64,000 bases of DNA from Limnomonas spitsbergensis (Eukaryota > Chlorophyta > Chlorophyceae > Chlamydomonadales): contig JAYJMM010000014.1 in assembly GCA_037349105.1 (NCBI GenBank), forward strand, positions 62,001 through 126,000, written 5' to 3'. Under the pieces are notes generated by a model that saw nothing but the letters and a program-made list of their open reading frames with translations, ran no database searches and was not told the origin of the DNA. This document shows positions 48,430 to 58,398 of this stretch, in pieces. Made by a program: the position numbers and the translations under genes. How positions within the stretch are numbered: position 1 is the stretch's first letter; the number at the start of each line of letters is the position of its first letter.

Positions 48430-48900
48430 TTTGAACTGAGGACTTCTTCTTGTTTTCCTGAGGTTTCTTCGACACAACAACAAAGGGAGAGGGCATGTTG
48501 AATGTGATGATGTGATTTGCCTCCACAGACTGGCAGGGCGCCCAGGAACATATACAAGGTCCCGTCCAAGCCGGCGACCCGCCCCCATTGCCTACTGGCC
48601 GTGCTAGGGGCGGTGGTGGTGGCCGTGCTCGCCAAGTATCTCGTCATGGGGAGGTGTCCCGTGGTATGCAAGCCACCTCGGTCAGCCCTGGCCAAGGGCG
48701 GCCACCACCCTCGAGTCAGGAGTCGGAGCAGGTCCAACCTATGGACAGCCAAGTTCCCGGTTCGCATGTGAAGAGGGCAAGAAGGTCCGAGGTTGAGGGT
48801 AACTTATATGGGTGTACTTGTCCTTCCCCACACTAAACATGCTAGAAGGAGCTGACATGTGAAACAAGTACTAAACTTGACATGAACCCTACGTTGGCCG
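48430..48900. other. Unassigned debris
   Basis: Short overlapping frames; one has a hydrophobic stretch (CLLAVLGAVVVAVLAKYLVM at about 48580-48640). No family recognised. Confidence 0.3.
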
Positions 48901-48922
48901 GACGGCTACCGAGGGACCGTTC

Positions 48923-49138
48923 GTGAAGAGGACGTGGAAAACAAGAGACGGGTTGGAACAGACTGCGAATGGGCGGTCCTGTCGCTTACGATGCTGCACG
49001 ACGTGCTCACCCATCGACAAGCTCCGGGATCGGGACGTTCAAGCAGCCAGGAACATGTTCTGGGCGACGATGGCACTAGTTGACGGAGTAGATATGCCTG
49101 CTTACCTTTGCAATGCGGCTCACCACCCTCCATCTTGA
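48923..49138 (+). pseudogene. C-terminal fragment of a second, different Fanzor/TnpB-type nuclease
   Basis: The frame contains a zinc-finger pair (LRCCTTCSPIDK) followed at once by LRDRDVQAARNMFWATMAL: the CxxC finger and the RuvC-III D-R-D-x-x-A-A-x-N motif that end TnpB and Fanzor proteins. The wording differs from the NRDVNASRNIL family at 61.7 kb, so it is a separate lineage. Nothing N-terminal (RuvC-I, RuvC-II) is left in frame. Confidence 0.8.
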
Positions 49139-49325
49139 CAGTGATTCGTGTTGAACCATCCCAACGGTTGATGTTCAGCCTCATGCCTTTTACGGCTAAA
49201 CGAGAATACGCATTGCCAGCTGTTTCACCCAAACATGGCCAGAGGTGTATTGGAACATGCCGTACATGATCCCAGATGAGATGAGATGTGACGATCCCAT
49301 GTGCCGTACATGATGAGATGTGACG
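49100..49325 (-). pseudogene. Possible exon fragment of unknown gene
   Basis: The minus strand encodes HLWPCLGETAGNAYSRLAVK, then GMRLNINRWDGSTRITVKME and GGEPHCK, ending at a good donor (AAAG|GTAAGCAG). It may be one exon of a broken host gene next to the Fanzor fragment. A 20-bp block (GTACATGATGAGATGTGACG-type) is duplicated at 49263-49317. Unassigned. Confidence 0.35.
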
Positions 49326-49369
49326 ATTCTGGACGCGTTTCAAGCAAAATTGGAAAACGGCAACTCGCA

Positions 49370-50806
49370 ATGTCTGGATTTCTTCCTCCACCGGAACTCT
49401 TCGATTCGATCATCTCCCACCTCAATGTCAATCAAATTCACGCCCTGCGGCTGACGTCTAAAAGCGCCTGCAATGCTGTCAACGAATGCGTCACGCGCCT
49501 GAAGACCCGTGATATCTTGGTATTCGATATTAATCATATATTGGAGCGTTGTCAACATATATCCAAAATCGAGCTCATGACTGAATCCGGATACGGCATA
49601 CCCGATGACCTGATCCCCAGTCTGGGTTCGATGTCATGGCTGAAGATCACTCGCCTGTTGCCGCCGCACATGCCGGGACTAAGTCTCCTGAGTGTCTTCA
49701 CCAAGCTGGAGCGCCTTGAGCTGTGTGCTGACGTCAAAGAAGACTTCTTCTCATGGATCAGTCCTAGTTTATTGGACCTGTCGCCCCTGGTATCACTGAC
49801 GGGTCTGTCGCACTTGCGCCTGGATGGAGGCGACTGCGTCGTCAGGACCCTGTCCCCCCTAACAGCCCTGACGTGCCTGACGCAGCTGCGTCTGCTATAT
49901 TTCAGCCAGATCCAGACCCTGTCGTCCCTGGCCGTCCTTACATGCCTGAAGCAACTTGATTTACTGGGTTTCACCCGTGTCTCGGACCTGTCGCCCCTGG
50001 CCGCACTTGAGGGACTGGGGCAGCTGAGCCTGCAGAGCTGCACCCGGGTCTCGGACCTGTCGCCCCTCACCAACCTGACGGGTTTGTCTCAGCTAGACCT
50101 GCGGCACTGCACCCAGCTCACGACCCTGTCCGCCCTGACCAACCTGACGGGTTTGTCTCAGCTGGACCTGCAGCACTGCTTCCAGCTCACGACCCTGTCC
50201 GCCCTGACCAACCTGACGGGTTTGTCTCAGCTGGACCTCTGCTTCTGCACGGGAATCGTTGACGTGACACCCCTGACGGCACTAACAAGACTGGGGAAGC
50301 TGTCTGTGTCCGCGTCTGTTCCCCCGACAGGGCTGATGGGGCTGATGGGGCTGACGGACCTGACCATGGAAGGAGACCGCGACAACTACCCTGCCGACTA
50401 CTTGGCCCTGGCGCCCTGGTGCAACAGCTTGACACGGCTGAGCAGACTGTGCATGAGGTGCTGGAGTATCGAAGACCTGGCGCCATTGGCTGGATTGACG
50501 GCCCTGCGTCAGCTGATCCTGAGGAAATCACTCCACGGGTTAATCGACCTGAGCCCCCTCGCGGGGCTGACAAACCTGATGGAGCTGGACCTGGGAGAGA
50601 CTCGGTTCAACATGAACCTGCGTCCCCTTTCAGGCCTTGTTTCCCTGCAAGTGCTTTGTGTGGACCACACAAATGTCAATGTCAGAGATGTAGCCCCCCT
50701 GACATGCATCTCGGCTCTGTGCGAGATCAGCGTGAAAGGCTGCTGCCTTAGGATGTGGTCTACTGACACACCGGCGTCCCTGGTAGCCCGTATGTCAGGC
50801 TTCTGA
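49370..50806 (+). CDS. F-box-like leucine-rich-repeat protein
   Basis: 478 residues from ATG at 49370. The N-terminus (FLPPPELFDSIISHLNVNQI, then HALRLTSKSACNAVNE) is F-box-like. About 15 LRRs follow, of 22-23 residues with the internalin-like pattern L-x-x-L-x-x-L-x-x-L-T-x-L-(x)-L-x-L (for example LSPLTNLTGLSQLDLRHCTQ, LTTLSALTNLTGLSQLDLQH, repeated almost word for word three times between 50060 and 50240). F-box/LRR proteins serve as substrate receptors of SCF ubiquitin ligases; a virus or host origin is possible. Near-identical neighbouring repeats show recent internal duplication. A piece of it is found in front of the metacaspase at 15948. Confidence 0.85.
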   Translation: MSGFLPPPELFDSIISHLNVNQIHALRLTSKSACNAVNECVTRLKTRDILVFDINHILERCQHISKIELMTESGYGIPDDLIPSLGSMSWLKITRLLPPHMPGLSLLSVFTKLERLELCADVKEDFFSWISPSLLDLSPLVSLTGLSHLRLDGGDCVVRTLSPLTALTCLTQLRLLYFSQIQTLSSLAVLTCLKQLDLLGFTRVSDLSPLAALEGLGQLSLQSCTRVSDLSPLTNLTGLSQLDLRHCTQLTTLSALTNLTGLSQLDLQHCFQLTTLSALTNLTGLSQLDLCFCTGIVDVTPLTALTRLGKLSVSASVPPTGLMGLMGLTDLTMEGDRDNYPADYLALAPWCNSLTRLSRLCMRCWSIEDLAPLAGLTALRQLILRKSLHGLIDLSPLAGLTNLMELDLGETRFNMNLRPLSGLVSLQVLCVDHTNVNVRDVAPLTCISALCEISVKGCCLRMWSTDTPASLVARMSGF

Positions 50807-50932
50807 TGATTGTCAATCGTCCAGGGTCAGCTTCGAACCCGAAGCCTCTTTGAAGATTTATGAGGGTCAAAAGTCCACCTGGACCTGGCAGTGCTTCTGA
50901 TTGTCAATAGTCCAGGGCCAGCTCCTGAACTG

Positions 50933-52110
50933 CTGCACTGTTTGTGCTGTTGGAACTGAGGCTGCACTGTTTGTGCTGTTGGAACTGAGGCTGCACTGTT
51001 TGTGCTGTTGGAACTGAGGCTGCGCTGTTTGTGCTGTTGGAACTGAGGCTGCACTGTTTGTGCTGTTGGAACTGAGGCTGCACTGTTTGTGCTGTTGGAA
51101 CTGAGGCTGCGCTGTTTGTGCTGTTGGAACTGAGGCTGCACTGTTTGTGCTGTTGGAACTGAGGCTGCACTGTTTGTGCTGTTGGAACTGAGGCTGCACT
51201 GTTTGTGCTGTTGGAACTGAGGCTGCGCTGTTTGTGCTGTTGGAACTGAGGCTGCACTGTTTGTGCTGTTGGAACTGAGGCTGCACTGTTTGTGCTGTTG
51301 GAACTGAGGCTGCGCTGTTTGTGCTGTTGGAACTGAGGCTGCACTGTTTGTGCTGTTGGAACTGAGGCTGCACTGTTTGTGCTGTTGGAACTGAGGCTGC
51401 ACTGTTTGTGCTGTTGGAACTGAGGCTGCACTGTTTGTGCTGTTGGAACTGAGGCTGCACTGTTTGTGCTGTTGGAACTGAGGCTGCACTGTTTGTGCTG
51501 TTGGAACTGAGGCTGCACTGTTTGTGCTGTTGGAACTGAGGCTGCGCTGTTTGTGCTGTTGGAACTGAGGCTGCGCTGTTTGTGCTGTTGGAACTGAGGC
51601 TGCGCTGTTTGTGCTGTTGGAACTGAGGCTGCACTGTTTGTGCTGTTGGAACTGAGGCTGCACTGTTTGTGCTGTTGGAACTGAGGCTGCGCTGTTTGTG
51701 CTGTTGGAACTGAGGCTGCACTGTTTGTGCTGTTGGAACTGAGGCTGCACTGTTTGTGCTGTTGGAACTGAGGCTGCACTGTTTGTGCTGTTGGAACTGA
51801 GGCTGCACTGTTTGTGCTGTTGGAACTGAGGCTGCACTGTTTGTGCTGTTGGAACTGAGGCTGCACTGTTTGTGCTGTTGGAACTGAGGCTGCGCTGTTT
51901 GTGCTGTTGGAACTGAGGCTGCACTGTTTGTGCTGTTGGAACTGAGGCTGCACTGTTTGTGCTGTTGGAACTGAGGCTGCACTGTTTGTGCTGTTGGAAC
52001 TGAGGCTGCACTGTTTGTGCTGTTGGAACTGAGGCTGCACTGTTTGTGCTGTTGGAACTGAGGCTGCACTGTTTGTGCTGTTGGAACTGAGGCTGCACTG
52101 TTTGTGCTGT
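50933..52110. repeat. 29-bp minisatellite, 40 full copies plus a partial one
   Basis: Unit CTGCACTGTTTGTGCTGTTG followed by GAACTGAGG; unit starts fall exactly 29 bp apart from 50933 to 52093. The only common variant is CTGCGC for CTGCAC at one position. Since 29 is not a multiple of 3, all three minus-strand frames are open for about 1.2 kb and each encodes the same 29-residue cycle in a different phase (QPQFQQHKQCSLSSNSTNSA...). There are no spacers, so it is not a CRISPR array. It lies just downstream of the F-box/LRR gene. Confidence 0.98.
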
Positions 52111-52940
52111 TGAACCCATCTGTCATGTTTCGATGACAAGAGACTCTATTCGACCACGGGTATTGGTTTACGAAATTTCGTTGTTATTTTGAAAAACTTC
52201 TATACAAAAAAATCATCCACCAGAATGATTGATACAGCTTTGCCAGACCATGCCAGACCACGATGATTCGAAACTTTGACCGGTGGATGGTAGACGATGC
52301 AAGGTTGTCCCCTCCTCGCATATCCATAAAGCAGATGCCCCCTTTCGTCTGCACCGCGCTCTCATCGATCGAAACGATGACATCGCCGCGGGTTGAACGA
52401 GTTGCCGCCTTGAGACCTGGATTCCATATTTTCAAACAAAAAACCGACGTACTACTTGGCCACAGGCTTCTCTGCAATGTAAGCCCGGATCGCAAGCAAC
52501 AACGGCGTGTACAAGACACGGCATCCTTTGACCACCATGGCCATGCTATAGCTGATGTCCCGTCTGATGCGACAGCCATCAATATAGAAGTACGGACATG
52601 GTGAGACTATTGTATGGCCTATATATCCTGTTGTTCCGTAAGGCAGCTAAAATGCTTTCTTACTTGTCATGTCTGGCTGGCATCTGCAGGTCGCGCGGTT
52701 TTTCTGCGCCAATGCCAGATATAGACATCGAGGGCGATCGTAGTGGACAACTGCCCGATTTTACGTGTATCGGAACAATGACAAATATACATGTCACATT
52801 CCTGGTGCTGAGTGTATGACCCCATCTGCCCACATTTTTGTTAGTCGCATCGACGAGTTGACTGTCGGCGTAGTGTCACGACCCCGATCCTGGCGTACGA
52901 GTAGGCGCGCGCCCTTTATCGCCCCTAATACAGAAAGAAT
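52111..52940. other. Element left end and unassigned minus-strand frame
   Basis: A minus-strand frame (52184-52582) has protein-like composition with GDVIVSIDESAVQTKGGI and FRIIVVWHGLAKLYQSFW; the SIDES segment could be the first Asp-Glu block of a DDE transposase, but that is not secure. It follows, on the same strand, a left end at 52741-52819, so both may belong to one damaged transposon. Nothing else is visible up to the gene at 52941. Confidence 0.4.
52741..52819 (-). mobile_element. Left end of the Fanzor-element family
   Basis: Minus strand: CATACACTCAGCACCAGG, AATGTGACATGTATATTTGT. The outer 20 bp match the other copies exactly; the inner part diverges, so it may be a related, not identical, element. 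Confidence 0.7.
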
Positions 52941-53717
52941 ATGTCCATATCCATCTCCACCGACTCTAAATCACAGCCAGGCGCCTTCCACGCCCCGCTA
53001 TCGGTGGATCGCGTGCTGGCTGCCGTGGCCGTCGGAGCGCTCGCAATACCCCTTTTGTTCCCTAGACAGGCGCTGACTCGCGTGCTCGCCGCGATCACTG
53101 CGGTGAGTGCGATCGCGATGCTAATTCATCAACCGGCGCCGCCGGGGCAGATGGACGACGCGAACTGGCAGGAGGGAGGCGGCGAGAGGAGGCGCCGCCC
53201 GATCGCCCCGATCGACTCGGAGCTCTACACGCTGCGAGTCCCGGACGTGTCCGAGGTGCGGTACGATAGGAGGCCGGCGCAGAGGTTCCGTCACCTCGCA
53301 TCCAGGGGTGACGTGCTCGGGCAAGTGCGACGAGCAGCGAGGCTCGGGGCACGCAACGGGAACAGCGCATCAGGAGCGCGGGCGATGGTCGCGCTCGAGG
53401 ACTTCTACGGTCGGTATCACCGCGCTCTGGTCACGGACGACGCCGATCTGGTCGCCCGCACGATGGAGACACTGAGAGACACGCGGACTTCCGCGCTGAA
53501 CGCGATCCAAGACCTATCCCTCACCGTCCCGATTGCGCTCGGGGGTGCGGTGCGAACGGCCGCAGAGGCCGCGCGCAAGGACACGCAGGGATGCATGGCA
53601 CGGCTGGTCGACCGACACGCGTCGAAGCAGTCACCCGCGATACAGGCGATGGCGTCCATGTGCGCCGCACCCGTCGCGGCGGACGCTCGGACGTCACCGT
53701 CGCTGCTGTACGGCTGA
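52941..53717 (+). CDS. Membrane protein with two N-terminal spans
   Basis: 258 residues. Two hydrophobic segments near the N-terminus (VDRVLAAVAVGALAIPLLF, about 22-40; LTRVLAAITAVSAIAMLI, about 45-62) form a hairpin. The rest is soluble, basic and helical (RRPIAPIDSELYTLRVPDVS, VALEDFYGRYHRALVTDD, MVARTMETLRDTRTS-type). Two Cys lie close to the C-terminus. Composition and layout suggest a virion membrane protein; no family recognised. Confidence 0.6.
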   Translation: MSISISTDSKSQPGAFHAPLSVDRVLAAVAVGALAIPLLFPRQALTRVLAAITAVSAIAMLIHQPAPPGQMDDANWQEGGGERRRRPIAPIDSELYTLRVPDVSEVRYDRRPAQRFRHLASRGDVLGQVRRAARLGARNGNSASGARAMVALEDFYGRYHRALVTDDADLVARTMETLRDTRTSALNAIQDLSLTVPIALGGAVRTAAEAARKDTQGCMARLVDRHASKQSPAIQAMASMCAAPVAADARTSPSLLYG

Positions 53718-54438
53718 GATAGGACACTGGCGCTGTCGATGTGTGGATTTGTGCTGCGAATACACCACTATACGCGTCAGAAGGACATGCTTGGAAATGG
53801 CGTCCCTGAACAGAGAACAAGTGGGGGAATGTCAATGTCGTAACTATCAACCGTTTGTCGAACTTTCCGAAATAGGGATTCGAACGTTGCGAGCAGACCG
53901 ATGGAAACGATGATAGCATGCAAATAGCCATCGTCGACTGCGATCGTCGCCATGATTATCGTGTAGTTAGCTTTTCGAAGTGTTCGAGACGAAGGGATAT
54001 GGATCCGGTGCCCGCGTCTGGAGTAGCCATACCTGCCGTGATCGCCGACATGAAATCCCGCCGCTTCGTATGCCTTGATGAATGAGGCCGTGATGTTTTT
54101 TCTGGGGGTGAATACTCAAAGACGTTGTACACCTTCTTCCTGCTGTATTTGAGGTCCTTCAGCCACTTCCTGCTGTATTTGACAGACGATCTGCGAAGAC
54201 TGCACGTAAAGTTTGGCTACGCCACGCAAAAAGCGTTCGTAGTGGACAACTGCTCGGTACCTACAACGGGTTCAGTTCCGCTGGCAGTACATCCGGTTGG
54301 CACACATGGATGGCAGCCCCACACCATTGTGAGGCTGTGCACGATGGAACTGCTCGGACTGCTGCGGCTGGGCTGGCGATGCTGTGCTGGCGAATCCGTC
54401 AATCCATGCAGGGAGGGAAGACGGGATCGATGGACCTA
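53718..54438. other. Unassigned stretch with a decayed frame
   Basis: A plus-strand frame (54125-54442) contains LYLTDDLRRLHVKFGYATQK and AFVVDNCSVPTTG, with LLYLRSFSHF before it; the frame before 54100 contains VIADMKSRRFVC. This might be a broken transposase. A duplicated GCCACTTCCTGCTGTATTTGA block occurs at about 54140-54182. No RNA gene: a T-loop-like GTTCGAATCC on the minus strand near 53876 has no matching stems. Confidence 0.35.
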
Positions 54439-56934
54439 TTAGCCGTTCGCGAGGCGAAAGAAGGGCACCGGAAGCAGCACGCAATAGGCGTAGAATACCA
54501 TGTCCCGCATTGCGCGGACGCCGCGCTCTCCCTCATACTTGTACCGAAAGTATTTTTTGTTCTCTATGACCTGCCCGATGATCAGCGAGATGGATCCGAT
54601 GGAGATGGTCGACACTAGGTAATCGAGGCCCCACGCCGTCATCGTCGGCGCATCGATCGGAAAGTCGTTGTCTCTGGACTTGAACAGGTGCATGAAAAGC
54701 ATGAGCATGAGCGCGACGATCGCTTGCAGCGACGCTTCCATCGCCAGGAAGAGTCCGACGAACAGCGCGGTCGAGGGCGGCGGCTCGTCCATCGTGTACA
54801 CGCGGTCCGCGTAGTAGCGAAGGAACGCTTGGGTGGACAGCGACAGAGAGATCCATGCGACAAAGGCACGCAACGCCTTTAGGGAGTAGAGGACGATGGA
54901 CTGCGTGGACAACGCGGTTTGCGTCAGCGTCGGTGCACCGCGCAGGTAAAGGTAATCGACGGAGTCCGCGCAATCCAACACCCAGATGCTGAGACGGTCG
55001 GAGATGTCATGAACGACGTTGATCTGCGAGCTCGTCAGGCGGAGCGCGGCGTCGGCAGGCGCGTTCGGCGGATCGAACAGCGTCTTGTCACGCGCCTCGT
55101 TGACCTGCCGCTTGAGCACTTGCTCAATCAATCGGTCGCGTGCCTGTTTCGTGATCTCGTTGTACATTTTCTTGTGATCCTCGAGCGCTCGGCGCAGTTC
55201 GTCGCTGCGCACCGCGTCCGGATTGGCGGCCGCGACCGCGCGCCAGTAGTCCATGTAGCGAATGGCCTCGCCGTGGTGCTGACCCACGAACGCAAAGTGC
55301 AGAGCGACGTGCGAGTTGACAGACGCACGCACGCTGCGCTCGTAGGAGCGGATGGCGTCGACCTTTGAGTCCCCGAGGCGCTTGAGCATCATCTTCACGC
55401 GGCCTTCGTCTTCGGTCCCGCCTCCGCCCGGCAAGATCCGAGCGGCGACGGCCCGTGCTTGGATCTGCAGGTCCGCGACGGCTGAGGACAGGCGAGAAAC
55501 GTGCTGCGCGACGTGCACGGGCGCCTGATGGTCGCTCGCCGCCTCCTGGAAGCGGTGCAGTTGGTCGAGGTACCGCGCCACGCGCTCGGCCGATATCTGA
55601 CGAAAGAGGAAGCCGGGCAGGGACCCGGACAAATTGCTACCTCCCGTGCCGAGGCCACCCACGTTCTTTCCGCCGCCGGCCTTGTTGGCTTTTGATCGGA
55701 CGCGGTCGCCGTCCGAGATCATCGCGGTGTGCTGCGTCGATGCGAGCAACAGCATCAGCGACGTGAGCGACAATGGTCGACCCTGGTCGGAGGCGGCGGT
55801 GTCGAGCTTGGATTCCAGGTCTGCCGTTTGCTTGTCGATTTCGACCGCCGTCTTGCGGACCGCGGTCAGCAACCGCAACTCTTCCATCATCGCGGGCGTC
55901 AACGGCGCCGAGCCGGGGGTGACAGGAGCGGGGATCGGGTTCTTCCCGAGCCACTTGCGAGTGACGGTGGACACCTTGGACAACGGTTCGCGCAGAGGCC
56001 CGGCGAAACGCTCGTACAGCGTCGACAGGTTCAGGGAATCCACGAGCACGCGCACGGTCTCGCCGGTGAGCAAACTCGATGCGCTGAGCTCCGGAGGGGG
56101 GGTCGGCATCATGCTGTATTGCAGCATGGCGTCGCGCGTCGGGATGCCCTTCAAGGTCAACTTGGCCGAGGGCGGCTGCCCAACAGCCGCGGCGTTTATC
56201 GCCAGAGCTCGAAGGCTGGCATCGACAAGATTCATGGCCTGGTTGACCTGTTCTCGGACCGTGTCCGACGAATGCCGCACGAAGTCGGGCATGTTCGCCG
56301 CAGACGCGGCGGTGAAACCGCTGATGGTGGAATCTAACGTCGAGATGCTGAGTCGCAATCCATCGTTGATGGTCGCCAAGATGGAGGGATCGCTCGCGGA
56401 ATGCAATGCGATGAAGTCCAGCTTGTCGACGAGCGCGCGCAAAGAGGTGGTCGCCAGATCCTTCCGGTGATTGAATCCGGAGTGAGACACGGGGGTGTGC
56501 CGTGGGACCATGCGGATGTTATTGAACTCGTTCACCATCGAGTTGATCTCGTTCGTCACGCGCTGCATCGATTGGCGCGCATCCCGAACCACGGCCGGCG
56601 TGAGAAACGCCGTCGTGACCGGGACTGGGGTCTCGGATTGAATGCGCAAGACGTCCTGCTTGTAGCTCTCAAACTTCGTGAGTAGGTCGCCCTTCGCTGT
56701 GTTGTACATCGTCCTCGCGCTGCCCCACGCATCCATGAACGCGTCCGCATCCCAGGAGCTGTCGCTGATGCTGCTGTACACGCTCGCGACCTCGATGAGC
56801 GCCTCGCATGCGCCAGGTGCCACTGACATGACGCTGGCGTGTTGGTGGCTACGCCGGCGCAAGATGTCGTCGAGACGCACAAAGAGCTTCAGCTTGGAGT
56901 ACAGGTCCGCGATCACAGTTCGTTGTTGGGCCAT
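54439..56934 (-). CDS. Large membrane protein, 831 residues
   Basis: The ATG at 56934 (MAQQRTVIADLYSKLKLF) is chosen; the longer frame would overlap the divergent gene at 57124. About 650 residues of helical, soluble sequence (several amphipathic helices such as ILATINDGLRLSISTLDSTI; GGG-rich linker near the middle) lead to a C-terminal membrane domain with four probable spans: ALRAFVAWISLSLSTQAFL, STALFVGLFLAMEASLQAIV, ALMLMLFMHLF, and YLVSTISIGSISLIIGQVI. It ends FYAYCVLLPVPFFRLANG. It is divergently paired with another multi-span gene. Such large C-tail-anchored proteins are found in algal giant viruses, but no family name could be recalled. Confidence 0.65.
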   Translation of the reverse strand: MAQQRTVIADLYSKLKLFVRLDDILRRRSHQHASVMSVAPGACEALIEVASVYSSISDSSWDADAFMDAWGSARTMYNTAKGDLLTKFESYKQDVLRIQSETPVPVTTAFLTPAVVRDARQSMQRVTNEINSMVNEFNNIRMVPRHTPVSHSGFNHRKDLATTSLRALVDKLDFIALHSASDPSILATINDGLRLSISTLDSTISGFTAASAANMPDFVRHSSDTVREQVNQAMNLVDASLRALAINAAAVGQPPSAKLTLKGIPTRDAMLQYSMMPTPPPELSASSLLTGETVRVLVDSLNLSTLYERFAGPLREPLSKVSTVTRKWLGKNPIPAPVTPGSAPLTPAMMEELRLLTAVRKTAVEIDKQTADLESKLDTAASDQGRPLSLTSLMLLLASTQHTAMISDGDRVRSKANKAGGGKNVGGLGTGGSNLSGSLPGFLFRQISAERVARYLDQLHRFQEAASDHQAPVHVAQHVSRLSSAVADLQIQARAVAARILPGGGGTEDEGRVKMMLKRLGDSKVDAIRSYERSVRASVNSHVALHFAFVGQHHGEAIRYMDYWRAVAAANPDAVRSDELRRALEDHKKMYNEITKQARDRLIEQVLKRQVNEARDKTLFDPPNAPADAALRLTSSQINVVHDISDRLSIWVLDCADSVDYLYLRGAPTLTQTALSTQSIVLYSLKALRAFVAWISLSLSTQAFLRYYADRVYTMDEPPPSTALFVGLFLAMEASLQAIVALMLMLFMHLFKSRDNDFPIDAPTMTAWGLDYLVSTISIGSISLIIGQVIENKKYFRYKYEGERGVRAMRDMVFYAYCVLLPVPFFRLANG

Positions 56935-57123
56935 GATTCGTGCGGGGGGCTCTGCCGTCGGAAACGGGTCCTTTCCTCCTCCTCTCTGATTGGGGAGGCA
57001 CAGTTTTTTTCGAGAGACCAGACACGCGTATACATACACACACGCGACGATTCGCTTCGAGTTCCGCGCCAGAAAAAAAGGTCGGGCCTTATCAGCAGGC
57101 AACAGAGTGCCAAGAAAAGGGTA

Positions 57124-58128
57124 ATGGCTTACAACTATAGCGCACAGGCCAATCAGAGGAGCGCGGCCGAGCTCCAGGCCATGGTCAATGCGCCGAAGAG
57201 CCTCGCAGCGTACTCGTCGAACCTGGTCAACAAAAGCGTGGTGGCGAGCACGGGCGCCAGCGGATCGGCCATAGCCACGCAGTACGATCTCAATTTCTCA
57301 GAAATCGAGAAAAAAATCAACATGACCGTGGCGTTGAACGAGAGCATCAACGCAAACCGGTACCTAGCAAATGTGATTGGGACCGAGAGAAATCGCATCA
57401 CCAAAGCGGACGGGAACGTCAAGAGGGAACAGCTAAAACTGCGCAACCAACTCGTGCTTTACGACTACCTAGACAGCTACTACCGCCTGTGCACGAACGT
57501 CACCGCGTGGGCGACCTTCATCGCGCTGCTCATTCTCGTGTGCGCTGCGCTGTGGCGGGCGAAGAAGATGTCCCCGGTCCTGTTCTCGGCGGCGATGCTG
57601 ACGCTGGTCTTGTTCGCGATCGTGGCGGCAGCCTACAGCGCTAGGAAGCTAGCGATGCATCGGCAAGACTCCGTGTGGAAGAAGATCGATTGGAAGTTGA
57701 CGGCGAGCATGCAGAAGCAAATCAACGATGCGGTCCTGTACAAGACGGATTGTGGTCAAGGCGGTACAGACGACGTCCTGCCGTGCCCAAAAGCGTCCTC
57801 GAAGTACATGGCAGACAACGAGGCCGTGATCAACACATGGAAGGCGGATACGGATACACCATCCACCGCATCCATATCGCCTGCTGACCTCGTCCGCTCC
57901 ATCGACGACTCCGTGGTCGCTTGGGCACACTTCCTTGTCAAGGGGAGGAATTCGAACCTGAAATGGCCCGGGCGACAGAACGATTGCCGCGAACGAACGA
58001 CCTACGAAGATGCCGTCAACATCTACAGGGCCATGTACAAAGTCGAAAACAGACAGGAATACTCAGACTACATGGCCAACATGAGCGTCGGCGGCAATCG
58101 TGAATGGGCGAGCTCCAACAGCAAGTGA
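57124..58128 (+). CDS. Membrane protein, 334 residues, partner-like to 54439-56934
   Basis: ATG at 57124 (MAYNYSAQANQRSAAELQ). The first 115 residues are helical (INMTVALNESINANRYLANV, RNRITKADGNVKREQLKLRN). Two spans follow: VTAWATFIALLILVCAALW (about 124-142) and VLFSAAMLTLVLFAIVAAAY (about 150-169). The C-terminal 160 residues form an ectodomain with four conserved-looking cysteines (YKTDCGQGG, VLPCPK, QNDCRERT). Its start is 190 bp from the divergent gene, and both have long helical N-terminal regions preceding membrane spans, so a shared complex is conceivable. Confidence 0.65.
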   Translation: MAYNYSAQANQRSAAELQAMVNAPKSLAAYSSNLVNKSVVASTGASGSAIATQYDLNFSEIEKKINMTVALNESINANRYLANVIGTERNRITKADGNVKREQLKLRNQLVLYDYLDSYYRLCTNVTAWATFIALLILVCAALWRAKKMSPVLFSAAMLTLVLFAIVAAAYSARKLAMHRQDSVWKKIDWKLTASMQKQINDAVLYKTDCGQGGTDDVLPCPKASSKYMADNEAVINTWKADTDTPSTASISPADLVRSIDDSVVAWAHFLVKGRNSNLKWPGRQNDCRERTTYEDAVNIYRAMYKVENRQEYSDYMANMSVGGNREWASSNSK

Positions 58129-58355
58129 TCACGTTAGAAGCGTGCGGAACGCACGCCCGGGAGGCGCCCGACTTCTGGCGCATCCTGACGACGGATCGGA
58201 TACAGCGGCGAGCCTCCCCCCCATGAACCACGTCGCGATGGTGCGGACACGACGCGCCAGGAAAGTCCCCAGCTCCCATGAGGGCAGCCAGGACGCGCCC
58301 GCGCCCGCGCATGCGCCTGTGCCTGTGCCTGTGCCCTCGCCTGTGCCTGTGCCCT

Positions 58356-58398
<43 letters not shown>

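Noticed and set aside
50933..52110. Possible CRISPR array
   Set aside because: The 29-bp units are directly adjacent with no spacers, and the setting is eukaryotic/viral.
50827..52139. Three minus-strand proteins of 411-430 residues rich in QFQQHKQCSLSSNST
   Set aside because: All three frames of one 29-bp array are open; no ordinary domain flanks it, so coding is not supported.
52184..52582. Confident DDE transposase
   Set aside because: Only a SIDES segment is suggestive; later catalytic blocks are not visible, so it is left unassigned.
53860..53910. tRNA-like T-loop (GTTCGAATCC on the minus strand)
   Set aside because: No matching T-stem, anticodon arm or acceptor stem.
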